Positions 44,933-53,316 of a DNA stretch of 64,000 nucleotides are shown here, piece after piece. Every line of letters begins with the position of its first letter. The stretch's first letter is position 1. The notes under the pieces were generated by a model. It searched no databases, was not told the DNA's origin, and was given only the letters and a program-made list of their open reading frames with translations. This DNA is from Janthinobacterium sp051380735 (lineage in GTDB: Bacteria > Pseudomonadota > Gammaproteobacteria > Burkholderiales > Burkholderiaceae_D): the NCBI RefSeq assembly GCF_051380735.1, contig NZ_JBNYXQ010000006.1, positions 248,001 through 312,000 on the forward strand. Direction: 5' to 3'. The translations under genes were made by a program, and so were the position numbers.

Positions 44933-45832
44933 ATGAAAGTATTTCTGACAGGTGCGGCAGGTTTCATCGGCAGTTCCATCGCTGCCGGCCTGGTGGCCGC
45001 CGGCCATGGGGTGACCGGCCTGGTGCGCAAACCGGAACAACTGGCCGAACTGGCCAGCCTCGGCGTGCAGGGTGTACCCGGCACGCTCAATGACCGTGAT
45101 TTGATCATCGAACAGGCGAGGGCGGCCGATGCCGTCATCAACACCGCCAGCAGCGACCATCGCGGCGCGGTGGAGGCGATCATCGAAGCGCTGGCCGGCA
45201 GCAACAAACCCTATCTGCACACCAGCGGCTCGTCGATTGTCGGCGACGCTTCGGGCGGCGAGGGCAGCGAGCACATCTATCGCGAAGACAAATTGCCGCA
45301 GCCGACTGCCGACAAGGCGGCCCGCGTTGCCATCGATGAGCTGGTATTGGCCAGCGCCAGGCAAGGCGTGCGCGCCAGCGTGCTGTGCAATACCCTGATC
45401 TACGGCCATGGCGCCTTGCCGCGTGACAGCGTGCAACTGCCGCGTTTGCTCAGGCAGGCGCGCAAGAGCGGCATCGTGCGCCATGTGGGGCCGGGCCGCA
45501 ATATTTGGTCGAATGTGCATATTGGCGATGTCGTCAGCCTGTACTTGCTGGCGCTGGAAAAATCGCCGGCCGGGACCTTTTACTTTGTCGAGTCCGGCGA
45601 AGCGGCGTTCCGCGACATGACGGCGGCGATGGCCGAGGCCCTGCACCTCGGGCCGGCGCAGGACTGGCCGCTGGCCGAGGCCATCGCCGAATGGGGCTAT
45701 GAAATGGCCTCATACGGCCTCGGTTCCAACAGCCGCGTGCGCGGCGAACGCGCCCGCGCCCTGGGCTGGCAGCCAAGCGGGCCAGCCGTGCTGGACTGGA
45801 TCAGGCACGATATGCTCAAGCCTCCGCATTGA
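44933..45832 (+). CDS. NAD(P)-dependent epimerase/dehydratase (extended SDR)
   Basis: A 299-residue Rossmann-fold protein. AAGGAG lies 6 nt before the ATG at 44933. The N-terminus MKVFLTGAAGFIGSSIA holds the GxxGxxG nucleotide motif. TSGSSIVGD occupies the place of the catalytic Ser region, but the usual YxxxK is not obvious, so it is an atypical SDR. The C-terminal part (NIWSNVHIGDVVSLYLLALE) is typical of NAD-dependent epimerase/dehydratase proteins. The substrate cannot be inferred. It has its own 105-bp upstream gap. Confidence 0.82.
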   Translation: MKVFLTGAAGFIGSSIAAGLVAAGHGVTGLVRKPEQLAELASLGVQGVPGTLNDRDLIIEQARAADAVINTASSDHRGAVEAIIEALAGSNKPYLHTSGSSIVGDASGGEGSEHIYREDKLPQPTADKAARVAIDELVLASARQGVRASVLCNTLIYGHGALPRDSVQLPRLLRQARKSGIVRHVGPGRNIWSNVHIGDVVSLYLLALEKSPAGTFYFVESGEAAFRDMTAAMAEALHLGPAQDWPLAEAIAEWGYEMASYGLGSNSRVRGERARALGWQPSGPAVLDWIRHDMLKPPH

Positions 45833-46083
45833 TACAGATCAGAAAACCTGCGCTATGTGCGCTGGCGAACGGTGTAAAAGGACGAGAGCGATTAAGATGG
45901 CACCGCTTCGGTTGAGGCGCACTGCCGTGAAGTTGGCGGCATGTTCGATCTTCCAGCAGGTCAGCCGGTCGCCTCAAGGATCGGCACCAGTTTCCAGCGC
46001 ATGAGTTTGTCATCAAACGCCATGCGCGACATCGCTCGCGATGCACTTTTTCTCCGGCGTTAGTTTGATAATGACCCCTTCAG
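45833..46083. other. Intergenic region, possible small RNA gene
   Basis: This 251-bp stretch has no convincing protein frame (the longest, 45855-46004, has no good start context). Its last part (46009-46075) can fold: GTCAT/ATGAC and CAAAC/GTTTG form an outer stem, with a second stem around the inner GCGA repeats. A strong terminator follows directly. This fits a small RNA or a long 3' UTR of the epimerase gene. Confidence 0.35.
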
Positions 46084-46108
46084 GGCCGGCTTAGCCGGCC
46101 TTTTTTTT
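46084..46108 (+). terminator. Strong intrinsic terminator
   Basis: GGCCGGC (46084-46090), loop TTA, GCCGGCC (46094-46100), then eight T. It lies 250 bp past the nearest upstream stop codon, which raises the possibility of a separate short transcript. Confidence 0.9.
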
Positions 46109-46115
46109 ATTCCTG

Positions 46116-46150
46116 CCGCCATACACCGATCCCCGTCCGCCATTCACCGA
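46116..46150 (+). promoter_or_regulatory. Predicted LytTR-type binding site (direct repeats, 21-bp period)
   Basis: CCGCCATACACCGA (46116-46129) and CCGCCATTCACCGA (46137-46150) match in 13 of 14 positions and start exactly 21 bp apart. LytTR regulators bind direct repeats two helical turns apart. The site lies about 65 bp before the first gene of the operon that encodes a LytTR regulator. Confidence 0.65.
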
Positions 46151-46214
46151 ACAGGCGTTTCCTTTTCCCGTGCCACCGCGTATCGTTACGATCATCCAAC
46201 AACCAGGGGGCATC

Positions 46215-46598
46215 GTGAAATCTGAACAAGCTTATTGGCGCCGCAGCCAGCTGCTGTGGGGCGTGCTGCTGATCGTGGTCGGCGCCGTCTTCCTGCTCGA
46301 CCGTCTCAATATCATCTACCTGCGCGACTATCGCCAGCTATGGCATTATTGGCCAGTGATCATGGTGCTTTTCGGCATCAACAAACTGGTGACGCCGGTC
46401 TCGGCCAAGCAGGTCCTGAGCGGCTTGTGGCTGATCTTTTTCGCCGCCTGGTGGTATGTGTCGTACGAAGAACTGTGGAACCTGAGTTTCTACAACAGCT
46501 GGCCCGCCCTGTTGATCGCCTGGGGCGCGGGCATGGTGCTCGAACCGCTGCTGAACAAACACTTCATGGCTTACCGGGAGTCCGAACATGAAAAATAA
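46215..46598 (+). CDS. DUF5668-type membrane protein (LiaF N-terminus-like)
   Basis: A 127-residue inner-membrane protein starting at the GTG at 46215, which has AGGGGG four bases upstream. Four hydrophobic helices are visible: QLLWGVLLIVVGAVFLLDRL, HYWPVIMVLFGINKLV, VLSGLWLIFFAAWWYV and WPALLIAWGAGMVLEPLL. The pattern matches the short-loop four-helix membrane unit at the N-terminus of LiaF-type proteins. It overlaps the next gene by 11 bp. First gene of a four-gene operon with a LytS/LytTR pair, so a sensing role in the envelope is likely. Confidence 0.75.
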   Translation: MKSEQAYWRRSQLLWGVLLIVVGAVFLLDRLNIIYLRDYRQLWHYWPVIMVLFGINKLVTPVSAKQVLSGLWLIFFAAWWYVSYEELWNLSFYNSWPALLIAWGAGMVLEPLLNKHFMAYRESEHEK

Positions 46599-47409
46599 AT
46601 CACCACTCGACTCGCCATCGCAGATCATCCTGGGCGTGCTGGTGATCGGCCTGGGGCTGGTGTTCCTGCTCGATAACCTCGGCTTGATCAGCGTGCGCCA
46701 TACCTTCCGGTTCTGGCCCACCATCCTGATCATCTTCGGCCTGCTGAAAATCTCGCAAAGCCGTACCCGCTCCGGCTACGTGCTCGGTGGCGTGATGGTC
46801 TTGCTGGGCGTGACCTGGACCTTCCGTGCCATTGGCCTGTTCTATATCAGCTGGAACATGCTGTGGCCGCTCGTGATTATCGGCATCGGTATTGCCGTAG
46901 TGACCAAATCGCTGCCAGGTGCGCGGCAACGCCAGCGCCGCCGCCATTTCAGTCCGGCCGAGCCGTCGCGGCCGGTGCCACCGGTTGCGCCGGCGGCTGC
47001 CACCATGAGTGGCGTGTCGCTGGACAAGGATGCGCCAGCCAGCAGCCATGCCCAGAGCGCAGCCGGTGCCGAGCGCGACGATGACAGCATCATTGAGGTG
47101 TCCGCTATTCTTGGCGGCTTCGTGCGGCGCGTGTCGTCACAGCGCTTTCGTGGCGGCGACATCAATGTGATCATGGCTGGCTGCGAAATCGACCTGCGCC
47201 AGTCCTCGATCGAGGGCGAAGCCGTGCTCAATGTGTTCGCCTTGTGCGGCGGCATTACCATCAAGGTGCCGCCCGACTGGAGCGTGATCCTGCAAGGCAC
47301 GCCCATCCTCGGTGGCTTCGAAGAAAAAACCATCGTGCCGCCGCACCAGCACAAGCGCCTGTATGTGAGCGGCTACGCCATCATGGGTGGCCTGGAAATT
47401 CGCAACTAG
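46588..47409 (+). CDS. LiaF-like membrane protein (DUF5668 plus C-terminal beta domain)
   Basis: A 273-residue protein. Residues 10-110 repeat the four-helix unit of the preceding gene (LGVLVIGLGLVFLLDNL, FWPTILIIFGLLKI, WNMLWPLVIIGIGIAVV). A Pro/Arg-rich linker follows. The C-terminal 100 residues (VSAILGGFVRRVSSQRFRGGDINVIMAGCEIDLR...LCGGITIKVPPDWSV) resemble the LiaF C-terminal or 'cell-wall-active antibiotics response' domain. In Firmicutes LiaF inhibits the LiaRS two-component system; here the downstream pair is LytS/LytTR type. Overlaps the upstream gene and leaves 12 bp to the kinase. Confidence 0.85.
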   Translation: MKNKSPLDSPSQIILGVLVIGLGLVFLLDNLGLISVRHTFRFWPTILIIFGLLKISQSRTRSGYVLGGVMVLLGVTWTFRAIGLFYISWNMLWPLVIIGIGIAVVTKSLPGARQRQRRRHFSPAEPSRPVPPVAPAAATMSGVSLDKDAPASSHAQSAAGAERDDDSIIEVSAILGGFVRRVSSQRFRGGDINVIMAGCEIDLRQSSIEGEAVLNVFALCGGITIKVPPDWSVILQGTPILGGFEEKTIVPPHQHKRLYVSGYAIMGGLEIRN

Positions 47410-47421
47410 GCCAGGCTCCGG

Positions 47422-48498
47422 ATGAGCGCAGCCCTGTCCAGACGGCGCACCGCCGTGGTGGCGTTGCTGGTATGCCTGGCGCTGGGCCTGGCGCTGGCGT
47501 TCGTGCTGTCGCGCGCGGCTCCCGTGCGCTGGAGCAACGCCGTGCTGCTGGTGGTGCCAGCCACCCTGGTGTACGCCATCGGCACGGGCTTTTCCACCTT
47601 CTACCTGTGTCGCGCCTATCCGCTCACTGGCCGCCATCCGGTGGCCATCCTTGGCGTGATGGCGGTGGCGGCCCTGTTTGCCGGCCTGTTGTGGGCGACC
47701 TTGCTGCAATTCATCAACAGCCTCAGCCTGCTGCCGGAAGTGCCCTGGCTGGGCGTGCCCCTCAGTCCTGGCTTGCTGCTGCTGTTCTTTGGCCTCGGTG
47801 TGTTGCTGTACTGGCTGGCCGGCGCCGTGCAGTATCTGCTGCTGGAATTCGTCCGCGCCAGGACGGCCGAGCAGCGCGGACTGGAAGCGCAATTGATGGC
47901 GCAGCAAGCCCAGCTGCGCATGCTGCGCACCCAGATCGACCCGCATTTTTTGTTCAACAGCCTGAACTCGATCAGTGCGCTGACGTCCATCAATCCGGCT
48001 GGCGCGCGCACCATGACGGTGGAACTGGCGAGTTTCTTCCGGCAAAGCCTGAGCCTGGAAGCGCACAAGCACATCACGCTGGCGCAGGAACTGGTGCTGA
48101 TCCGCCATTTCCTGGCGATCGAGCAAGTGCGCTTCGGCCAGCGCTTGCGCGTAGAGGAAGCCATCGATGCGGCGGCGCTGGACTGTCTGTTGCCGCCGAT
48201 GCTGATACAGCCACTGGTGGAAAATGCGGTCAAGCATGGCATTTGCGGCCTGACCGAGGGCGGCGTGATCGTGCTTGAAGCGCGGCGCGTGGGCAGCCTG
48301 TTGCTGCTGCAGGTGCGCAATCCGGTCGAGCAGGAACAGCTGTCGCCGCGCGGCAATGGCGTCGGGCTGGACAATGTACGCCAGCGCCTGCTGGGCGCCT
48401 ACGGCCATCAAGCCAGCGTGCACTGGGCGTGCCAGGACGGCGGTTTTGAGGTGAGCATATCGATGCCGGCACAGACCGGTTCCACGGAGGAAGCGTAA
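47422..48498 (+). CDS. LytS/YehU-family sensor histidine kinase
   Basis: A 358-residue kinase. The first 145 residues contain about four transmembrane helices with short loops and no large sensor domain. The His-kinase domain (PF06580 type) has the phospho-acceptor His in QIDPHFLFNSLNSISALTSI, then LVLIRHFLAIEQVRFGQRL and the N-box PLVENAVKHGI. GNGVGLDNVRQRL follows. Having no periplasmic sensor, it probably reads the membrane through a partner; the LiaF-like protein next to it is the obvious candidate. The stop TAA abuts the regulator's ATG. Confidence 0.9.
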   Translation: MSAALSRRRTAVVALLVCLALGLALAFVLSRAAPVRWSNAVLLVVPATLVYAIGTGFSTFYLCRAYPLTGRHPVAILGVMAVAALFAGLLWATLLQFINSLSLLPEVPWLGVPLSPGLLLLFFGLGVLLYWLAGAVQYLLLEFVRARTAEQRGLEAQLMAQQAQLRMLRTQIDPHFLFNSLNSISALTSINPAGARTMTVELASFFRQSLSLEAHKHITLAQELVLIRHFLAIEQVRFGQRLRVEEAIDAAALDCLLPPMLIQPLVENAVKHGICGLTEGGVIVLEARRVGSLLLLQVRNPVEQEQLSPRGNGVGLDNVRQRLLGAYGHQASVHWACQDGGFEVSISMPAQTGSTEEA

Positions 48499-49239
48499 AT
48501 GCAAAGCAAGATGCGAGTGGCCATCGTCGACGATGAAATGCTGGCGCGGGCCGTGTTGCGCGAATACCTGGCGCGCCACGACGATATCGAGATCGTGGCC
48601 GAATGCGCGAATGGTTTTGAAGCGGTGAAAGCCATCGCCGAACTGGAGCCGGAACTGGTGTTTCTCGACATACAGATGCCGCGCCTGGACGGCTTTGAGG
48701 TGGCCGAGCTGATCGGCGCGAAAACCCGTTTGATTTTTGTGACTGCCTATGACCAGTATGCGCTCAGGGCCTTTGAATGCCATGCACTCGACTATTTATT
48801 GAAACCCTACAGCGAGCAACGCTTCGAGCAGGCGCTGGCCCATGCGCGCGCGCATCGCACGCCGGCGGCGGCCTTGCAGAGCGTCGTGCACGAGGCCGCC
48901 ATACGGGCGGTACCGCTGTCGCGCGTGCTGATACGCGACGGCGCCAGGGTGCACGTGATTGCGGCCGCCAGCATCGCCTATGTCGAGGCGCAGGACGACT
49001 ACGTCAGCATCTGTGCCGACGGCAAATGCTGGCTGAAAAGCCAGCGCCTGAGCGAGCTGGAAAGCCAGCTTGACCCTGCAACGTTCCTGCGCGTGCACAG
49101 GTCGTATCTGCTCAATATCGACGCCATCAGCCGCATTGAACCGGCCACCCGAGACAGCCATGTGGCGATCCTCGGCGACGGCACACGCATTCCGGTGAGC
49201 AAGTCAGGCTATCAAAAGCTCAGGCTGCTGGAGGGGTAG
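48499..49239 (+). CDS. LytTR-family response regulator
   Basis: A 246-residue regulator. GGAGG lies 8 nt before the ATG at 48499. The receiver domain has VDDEMLARAVL, phospho-acceptor Asp in LVFLDIQMPRLDG (about 57) and LKPYSEQRF with the conserved Lys. The C-terminal LytTR DNA-binding domain (about 145-246) has IAYVEAQDDYVSI, LSELESQLDPATFLRVHRSYLLN and the closing IPVSKSGYQKLR. Its likely target is the 21-bp-period repeat at 46116-46150. Its 3' end overlaps the convergent helicase gene by 20 bp. Confidence 0.92.
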   Translation: MQSKMRVAIVDDEMLARAVLREYLARHDDIEIVAECANGFEAVKAIAELEPELVFLDIQMPRLDGFEVAELIGAKTRLIFVTAYDQYALRAFECHALDYLLKPYSEQRFEQALAHARAHRTPAAALQSVVHEAAIRAVPLSRVLIRDGARVHVIAAASIAYVEAQDDYVSICADGKCWLKSQRLSELESQLDPATFLRVHRSYLLNIDAISRIEPATRDSHVAILGDGTRIPVSKSGYQKLRLLEG

Positions 49240-51496
49240 CACCGCGTTCGAGTTGCACATCCCACCAGGTGGGCATCAACTGGCGCACTTCCGGTCGCGC
49301 AAAACGGTCGTCGATCAGGTACACCACACCTTTGTCGGTCTGCGTGCGGATCACGCGGCCGGCTGCCTGCACCACCTTTTGCATGCCCGGATACAGATAG
49401 GTGTAGTCATAGCCGGCGCCAAAGATGTCGCCCATGCGCTGGCGTATCTGCTCATTGACCGGGTTGATCTGCGGCAGGCCCAAGGTGGCGATAAAGGCGC
49501 CGATCAGGCGCGCGCCCGGCAAGTCGATGCCTTCGCCAAACGCGCCACCGAGCACGGCAAAACCGATGCCGCGCGTTTCCAGCCCGAAGCGCCCCAGGAA
49601 CTGCGTGCGCGCCGCGTCGTCCATGCGGCGTGGCTGCTGCCACACCGGTATGTCCGGGAAATGCTGGGCAAACAGGGTGGCCGTCTTTTCCATATAGTCA
49701 AAGCTGCTGAAAAACGCAAGGTAGTTGCCCGGTGCCGCCGCATATTGTTTCGCCATCAGCTGGACGATAGGCAGCAGGGAGGCGGCGCGGTGCTGGTAGC
49801 GCGTGGAAATATTGTCGGCCACGCGCACGGCCAGCTGCTCGGCCAGAAAGGGCGAGTCGACATCGACCCAGGCGGTGCCGGCTGGCATGCCGAGCGTGTC
49901 GTTATAGTAATTCCATGGGCTCAAGGTGGCGGAAAACAGGGCCGTGCTGTGGCTGGCCGCGAAGCGCGGCTTGAGGAAGGGTGCCGGCACGATATTGCGG
50001 ATGCACACTGTCGAGCCGCTGGCCGTCTTGCTGACATCAAACAACGAATGGTCACCGAAGCTCTCGGCCAGGCGGTTGATCAGCAGCACGTCGAAATAAA
50101 AGCGCTGCAGGTCCTCGTCCAGCGAGGCCGCATGCTCGGCCATGTAGTCGCCGATGGCGGTGGCCACGCCTTGCAAGGCACCGAAGAACTTTTCCGGCAA
50201 GGCCGCATGTACCAGGTAGTCGTCGCTTTGTTCCTTGAGCAGGGCGTTCCACTGGCGGCTGAGGCGGTCGAGCGGTTTTTTCAACGGTTCGGGCGCGAAC
50301 TTGCGCAGGCCTTTCAGCGCAATATGTTCCAGCTCGGCCGTGTACATGCCGCGTGCGCGCGACACCATATTGTGCGCTTCGTCGACCAGCACATTGACCT
50401 TCCAGTCATGCGCCAGGGTCATGCCGTAGAGCATGGCGCTGAGGTCGAAATAATAGTTGTAGTCGCCGATCACGACGTCGCTCCAGCGCGCCAGTTCCAT
50501 GCCCAGGTAGTAGGGACACACGCCTTGCTGCAGGGCGATGGCGCGCACGGCTTCCTTGTCGAGTATCAGGCCGCTGGCCAGCGCCACTTCGCGCGCCAGC
50601 GGCAGGCGGTCGTAAAAACCGCGCGCCAGCGGGCACGACTCACTATGGCAAGCTTTGTCCGGGTGCTCGCAGGCGCTGCTTTTTGCGCTCAGTTCCAGCA
50701 CCCGCAGCGGCAGCAGCGGCGCGCTGTTTTTCAGGATGGCGCAGGCGTCGAGCGCCATCTGCCGGCCCGGCACCTTGGCGGCTAGAAAGAACAGCTTGTC
50801 GAGACCGTGCGCTGCCGTGGCTTTCAACATCGGAAACAGACTGCCTACCGTCTTGCCGATGCCCGTCGGCGCTTGCGCCAGCAGGCAGCAGCCGCGGTTG
50901 CTGGCCTTGTACATGGCCTCGGCCAGCTGGCGCTGGCCCGGCCTGAAGCCGGCATGCGGAAAGGCCATCGCCGTCAGTTGAAGGTCGCGGCTGGCGCGGT
51001 GCGCCAGTTCCTGCCCGGCCCAGTCGATAAACAAGGTGCAATGCTGTTCAAAGAAGATGCGCAGCGCCTCAGCAGTGCATTCCTCGTGCAGTATGGTTTC
51101 CTTCTGGCTCGCGATATCGAAATACACCAGCGCCACGCGCAGCATAGCCAAATTCAAATGCTGGCACAGCAAGTGGCCATAGATGCGCGCCTGCGCCCAG
51201 TGCAGCTGGCGGTGGTTGGCCGGCATGGTGGACAGGTCGCCACGGTAGGTCTTGATTTCTTCCAGCTGGCGACGGGCCGGATCGTAGCCATCGGCGCGGC
51301 CGCGCACATGCAGCGGACCGAAGTCGCCGGCCAGGCTGACTTCACGCTGGTAATCGTCGTCGCGCCGGCCGGTCACGGTGGCGTGGCCTGCCATGCCTTC
51401 CTGGGCCGTGGGCGAGGGCGTGAAGCGCAGGTCCAAGTCGCCCACCTTGGCGGTGAATTCGCACAGGGCGCGCACGGCAATGGTGTATTTGTTCAC
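49220..51496 (-). CDS. XPD/DinG-type helicase with N-terminal RecB-like nuclease motif
   Basis: A 758-residue protein starting at a GTG inside the stop of the FAN1-type gene (GTGA). The N-terminal 150 residues carry a RecB-family nuclease pattern: GRADGY, then LEEIKT and QARIYG (Asp, ExK and QxxxY). The helicase part has Walker A QAPTGIGKTVG, four Cys spaced as in the XPD iron-sulfur domain (ACEHPDKAC, ESCPLA, GVCPYY), the DEAH box VDEAHNM, and C-terminal motifs FSATLSPW, GGAFGEGIDLPG and QAAGRVIR. It should unwind 5' to 3'. With the FAN1-type nuclease and a LexA box upstream it forms a DNA-repair operon. Confidence 0.88.
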   Translation of the reverse strand: MNKYTIAVRALCEFTAKVGDLDLRFTPSPTAQEGMAGHATVTGRRDDDYQREVSLAGDFGPLHVRGRADGYDPARRQLEEIKTYRGDLSTMPANHRQLHWAQARIYGHLLCQHLNLAMLRVALVYFDIASQKETILHEECTAEALRIFFEQHCTLFIDWAGQELAHRASRDLQLTAMAFPHAGFRPGQRQLAEAMYKASNRGCCLLAQAPTGIGKTVGSLFPMLKATAAHGLDKLFFLAAKVPGRQMALDACAILKNSAPLLPLRVLELSAKSSACEHPDKACHSESCPLARGFYDRLPLAREVALASGLILDKEAVRAIALQQGVCPYYLGMELARWSDVVIGDYNYYFDLSAMLYGMTLAHDWKVNVLVDEAHNMVSRARGMYTAELEHIALKGLRKFAPEPLKKPLDRLSRQWNALLKEQSDDYLVHAALPEKFFGALQGVATAIGDYMAEHAASLDEDLQRFYFDVLLINRLAESFGDHSLFDVSKTASGSTVCIRNIVPAPFLKPRFAASHSTALFSATLSPWNYYNDTLGMPAGTAWVDVDSPFLAEQLAVRVADNISTRYQHRAASLLPIVQLMAKQYAAAPGNYLAFFSSFDYMEKTATLFAQHFPDIPVWQQPRRMDDAARTQFLGRFGLETRGIGFAVLGGAFGEGIDLPGARLIGAFIATLGLPQINPVNEQIRQRMGDIFGAGYDYTYLYPGMQKVVQAAGRVIRTQTDKGVVYLIDDRFARPEVRQLMPTWWDVQLERGATPPAA

Positions 51497-53160
51497 GCCG
51501 CCACCGCCTGCGACCACTGCAGGTAGCACACGCTGACCGGCATCGCGTGCTGGGCGCAATAGGCGATCCAGCGCTGCTGGTTGTCCTGCAGGCGGTCGCC
51601 CGGGCCTTTCACTTCGATCATGCGGTAGCGCTGTTCGGCCGGCCAGAACTGGATCAGGTCGGGAAAGCCCGTGCGGTTACTTTTTATGTCGAGCAAGATG
51701 CGTTCAAACGCTTTTTTCAAATGTGCGGCCGGGATGCAGGCCAGGGCCAGCTCCAGTAGTTCGTGGTCCAACCCCTGCCAGCTGACAAACGGCGACACAA
51801 TCCCGGCCTTGGCGGCATAGGTGGCGCGCACGCTGGCGCGGTAGTCGCCATTGTCGAGCTGCACCAGGCAGCTTGCAAAGTCGTCGAGCCGGCGCGCATG
51901 GAAGTCGGCGCTGTGCAGGTCGGCCGGTCCACGGTGAAACGGGTGGAAAAAAGCGCCAGGAATCGCCTTGAAAATCGCCGGCCAGCACAACAGGCCAAAC
52001 AGGGAATTGATCAGGGTGTTTTCCACGTAATAGACCGGTGCGTCCTGCTGCATCAAGTGCTGTTGCACCACGCCTTCCACGTGGCAGCTTGGTTGGGGGA
52101 AGGGCAGCAGCAGGTCGATGCGCTCGACCGGTGCGGCAGGGGGGGACGCCTGTTTTGCATGGCCGAGTTTGCGCCGCAAGCGTGGCGCCATGCGCAGCAG
52201 CAACTGGCGCTCGGCCTCGCTTTCGGGCGCTTGCAGGGCGATCGACAAACGCTCGTAAGCGGCGCCCGGCTGTTCATCTTTTTCCAGTACGCGTATCGCC
52301 CGCCCACGCGCGCCAGGATAGCGGCAGTCGGCGTAGGCGCGGTAGGCGGCGGGCCAGTCCTGCGATTTCTCCAGCTGCTGCGCGATCTGGAATTGCAATT
52401 TATCACGGCGGCTGGCCAGCCAGGGGTTGTCGCTGACGGGCGCCAGCGCCGCCAGTTCCTGCAGCACGTCGCCGGGGGAGGCGGGCGCCAGCTCGTCGTT
52501 GAAGCGCTCGCGGCACTGATGCAGCACCTCGTAGTGGGCGATATCCTGGCGTGTGCGAAAGCCGCGCGAGGCGAGCGAAAATTCCACTTTTTCATACTGA
52601 TAGACACCCAGGTCGGACAGCACGAATTCCGACCAGTCCTGGTGGTAATTGCCGAAATAAATCAGGCGCATCCGGTCGCACAAGGGTTGGTTGCAGATGC
52701 TGTAGAGCACGTCGTTTGACATCGGATGCCAGGCAGAGAACGGTTGCTCCCCGGCGTGCTGCTCACGCAATGCCTCCAGCTGTTCGGTCTTGCGCGCCGC
52801 TTTCAATGGGCCGCTCAAGGCAAACACCTGCTGGACTTCGGGTTTCAGCAGCAGATCGAACAATGTATCGATATCGATGGCCGGGTCCGCTACGACCCAG
52901 CCGGTGGCCAGCAGGGGCAGGGCGGCGGCGCGCGTATCGCCGATCTCGGCATAGTTGAGTTTGCTGGCGCGAAACAAACAGCCCTTGCGCATCACGAAGC
53001 GCACGAACAGCGCGCGCGAAGGCAGTGGCAGCTGGGCAAATTGTTCGATGAACTGCGTTTCTTCGTCACTGAGCAGATCGGCATAGCGCTCGCTGATCCA
53101 GTTCAGCACGCCCTGGAAGTTCTCCAGATAGTACAAGGGATTTTCCAGGACTCTCAACAT
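51493..53160 (-). CDS. FAN1-type structure-specific nuclease (VRR-NUC)
   Basis: A 555-residue homologue of bacterial FAN1. The N-terminal part (YYLENFQGVLNWISERYADLLSDEE...LPLPSRALFVRFVMRKG) matches the SAP-like/winged-helix region, and a helical TPR-like middle part follows. The C-terminal VRR-NUC domain has NRTGFPDLIQFW and YRMIEVKGPGDRLQDNQQRWI, giving the catalytic Asp and ExK. FAN1 cuts 5' flaps and helps unhook interstrand crosslinks. The gene overlaps the downstream helicase by 4 bp. A LexA-type box is centred about 50 bp upstream of the ATG. Confidence 0.88.
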   Translation of the reverse strand: MLRVLENPLYYLENFQGVLNWISERYADLLSDEETQFIEQFAQLPLPSRALFVRFVMRKGCLFRASKLNYAEIGDTRAAALPLLATGWVVADPAIDIDTLFDLLLKPEVQQVFALSGPLKAARKTEQLEALREQHAGEQPFSAWHPMSNDVLYSICNQPLCDRMRLIYFGNYHQDWSEFVLSDLGVYQYEKVEFSLASRGFRTRQDIAHYEVLHQCRERFNDELAPASPGDVLQELAALAPVSDNPWLASRRDKLQFQIAQQLEKSQDWPAAYRAYADCRYPGARGRAIRVLEKDEQPGAAYERLSIALQAPESEAERQLLLRMAPRLRRKLGHAKQASPPAAPVERIDLLLPFPQPSCHVEGVVQQHLMQQDAPVYYVENTLINSLFGLLCWPAIFKAIPGAFFHPFHRGPADLHSADFHARRLDDFASCLVQLDNGDYRASVRATYAAKAGIVSPFVSWQGLDHELLELALACIPAAHLKKAFERILLDIKSNRTGFPDLIQFWPAEQRYRMIEVKGPGDRLQDNQQRWIAYCAQHAMPVSVCYLQWSQAVAA

Positions 53161-53201
53161 GATGGGGCAGGCGGCTGTTTGATGTTACTTGGATATGGTT
53201 T

Positions 53202-53221
53202 TACTGTGTTTATATACAGTT
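53202..53221 (-). promoter_or_regulatory. LexA (SOS) box upstream of the FAN1-type nuclease gene
   Basis: The core CTGTGTTTATATACAG (53204-53219) has both CTGT and ACAG ends and the 16-bp length of the proteobacterial LexA box, with TA before and TT after. It is 44 bp before the ATG at 53160. It predicts induction of both nuclease and helicase by DNA damage. Confidence 0.85.
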
Positions 53222-53316
53222 TAAACCTTCGCCACTCGCTTGCCCAGCGATTTTGTGCAAACTGCGGATGCCGCCCTGCGCAGCCAGCCATTTTGCGCCA
53301 CCGGCAGCGACAATCT

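Noticed and set aside
45855..46004. 49-codon plus-strand frame in the gap before the LiaF-like operon
   Set aside because: Basic, featureless sequence with no ribosome-binding site; the region looks more like RNA structure than protein.
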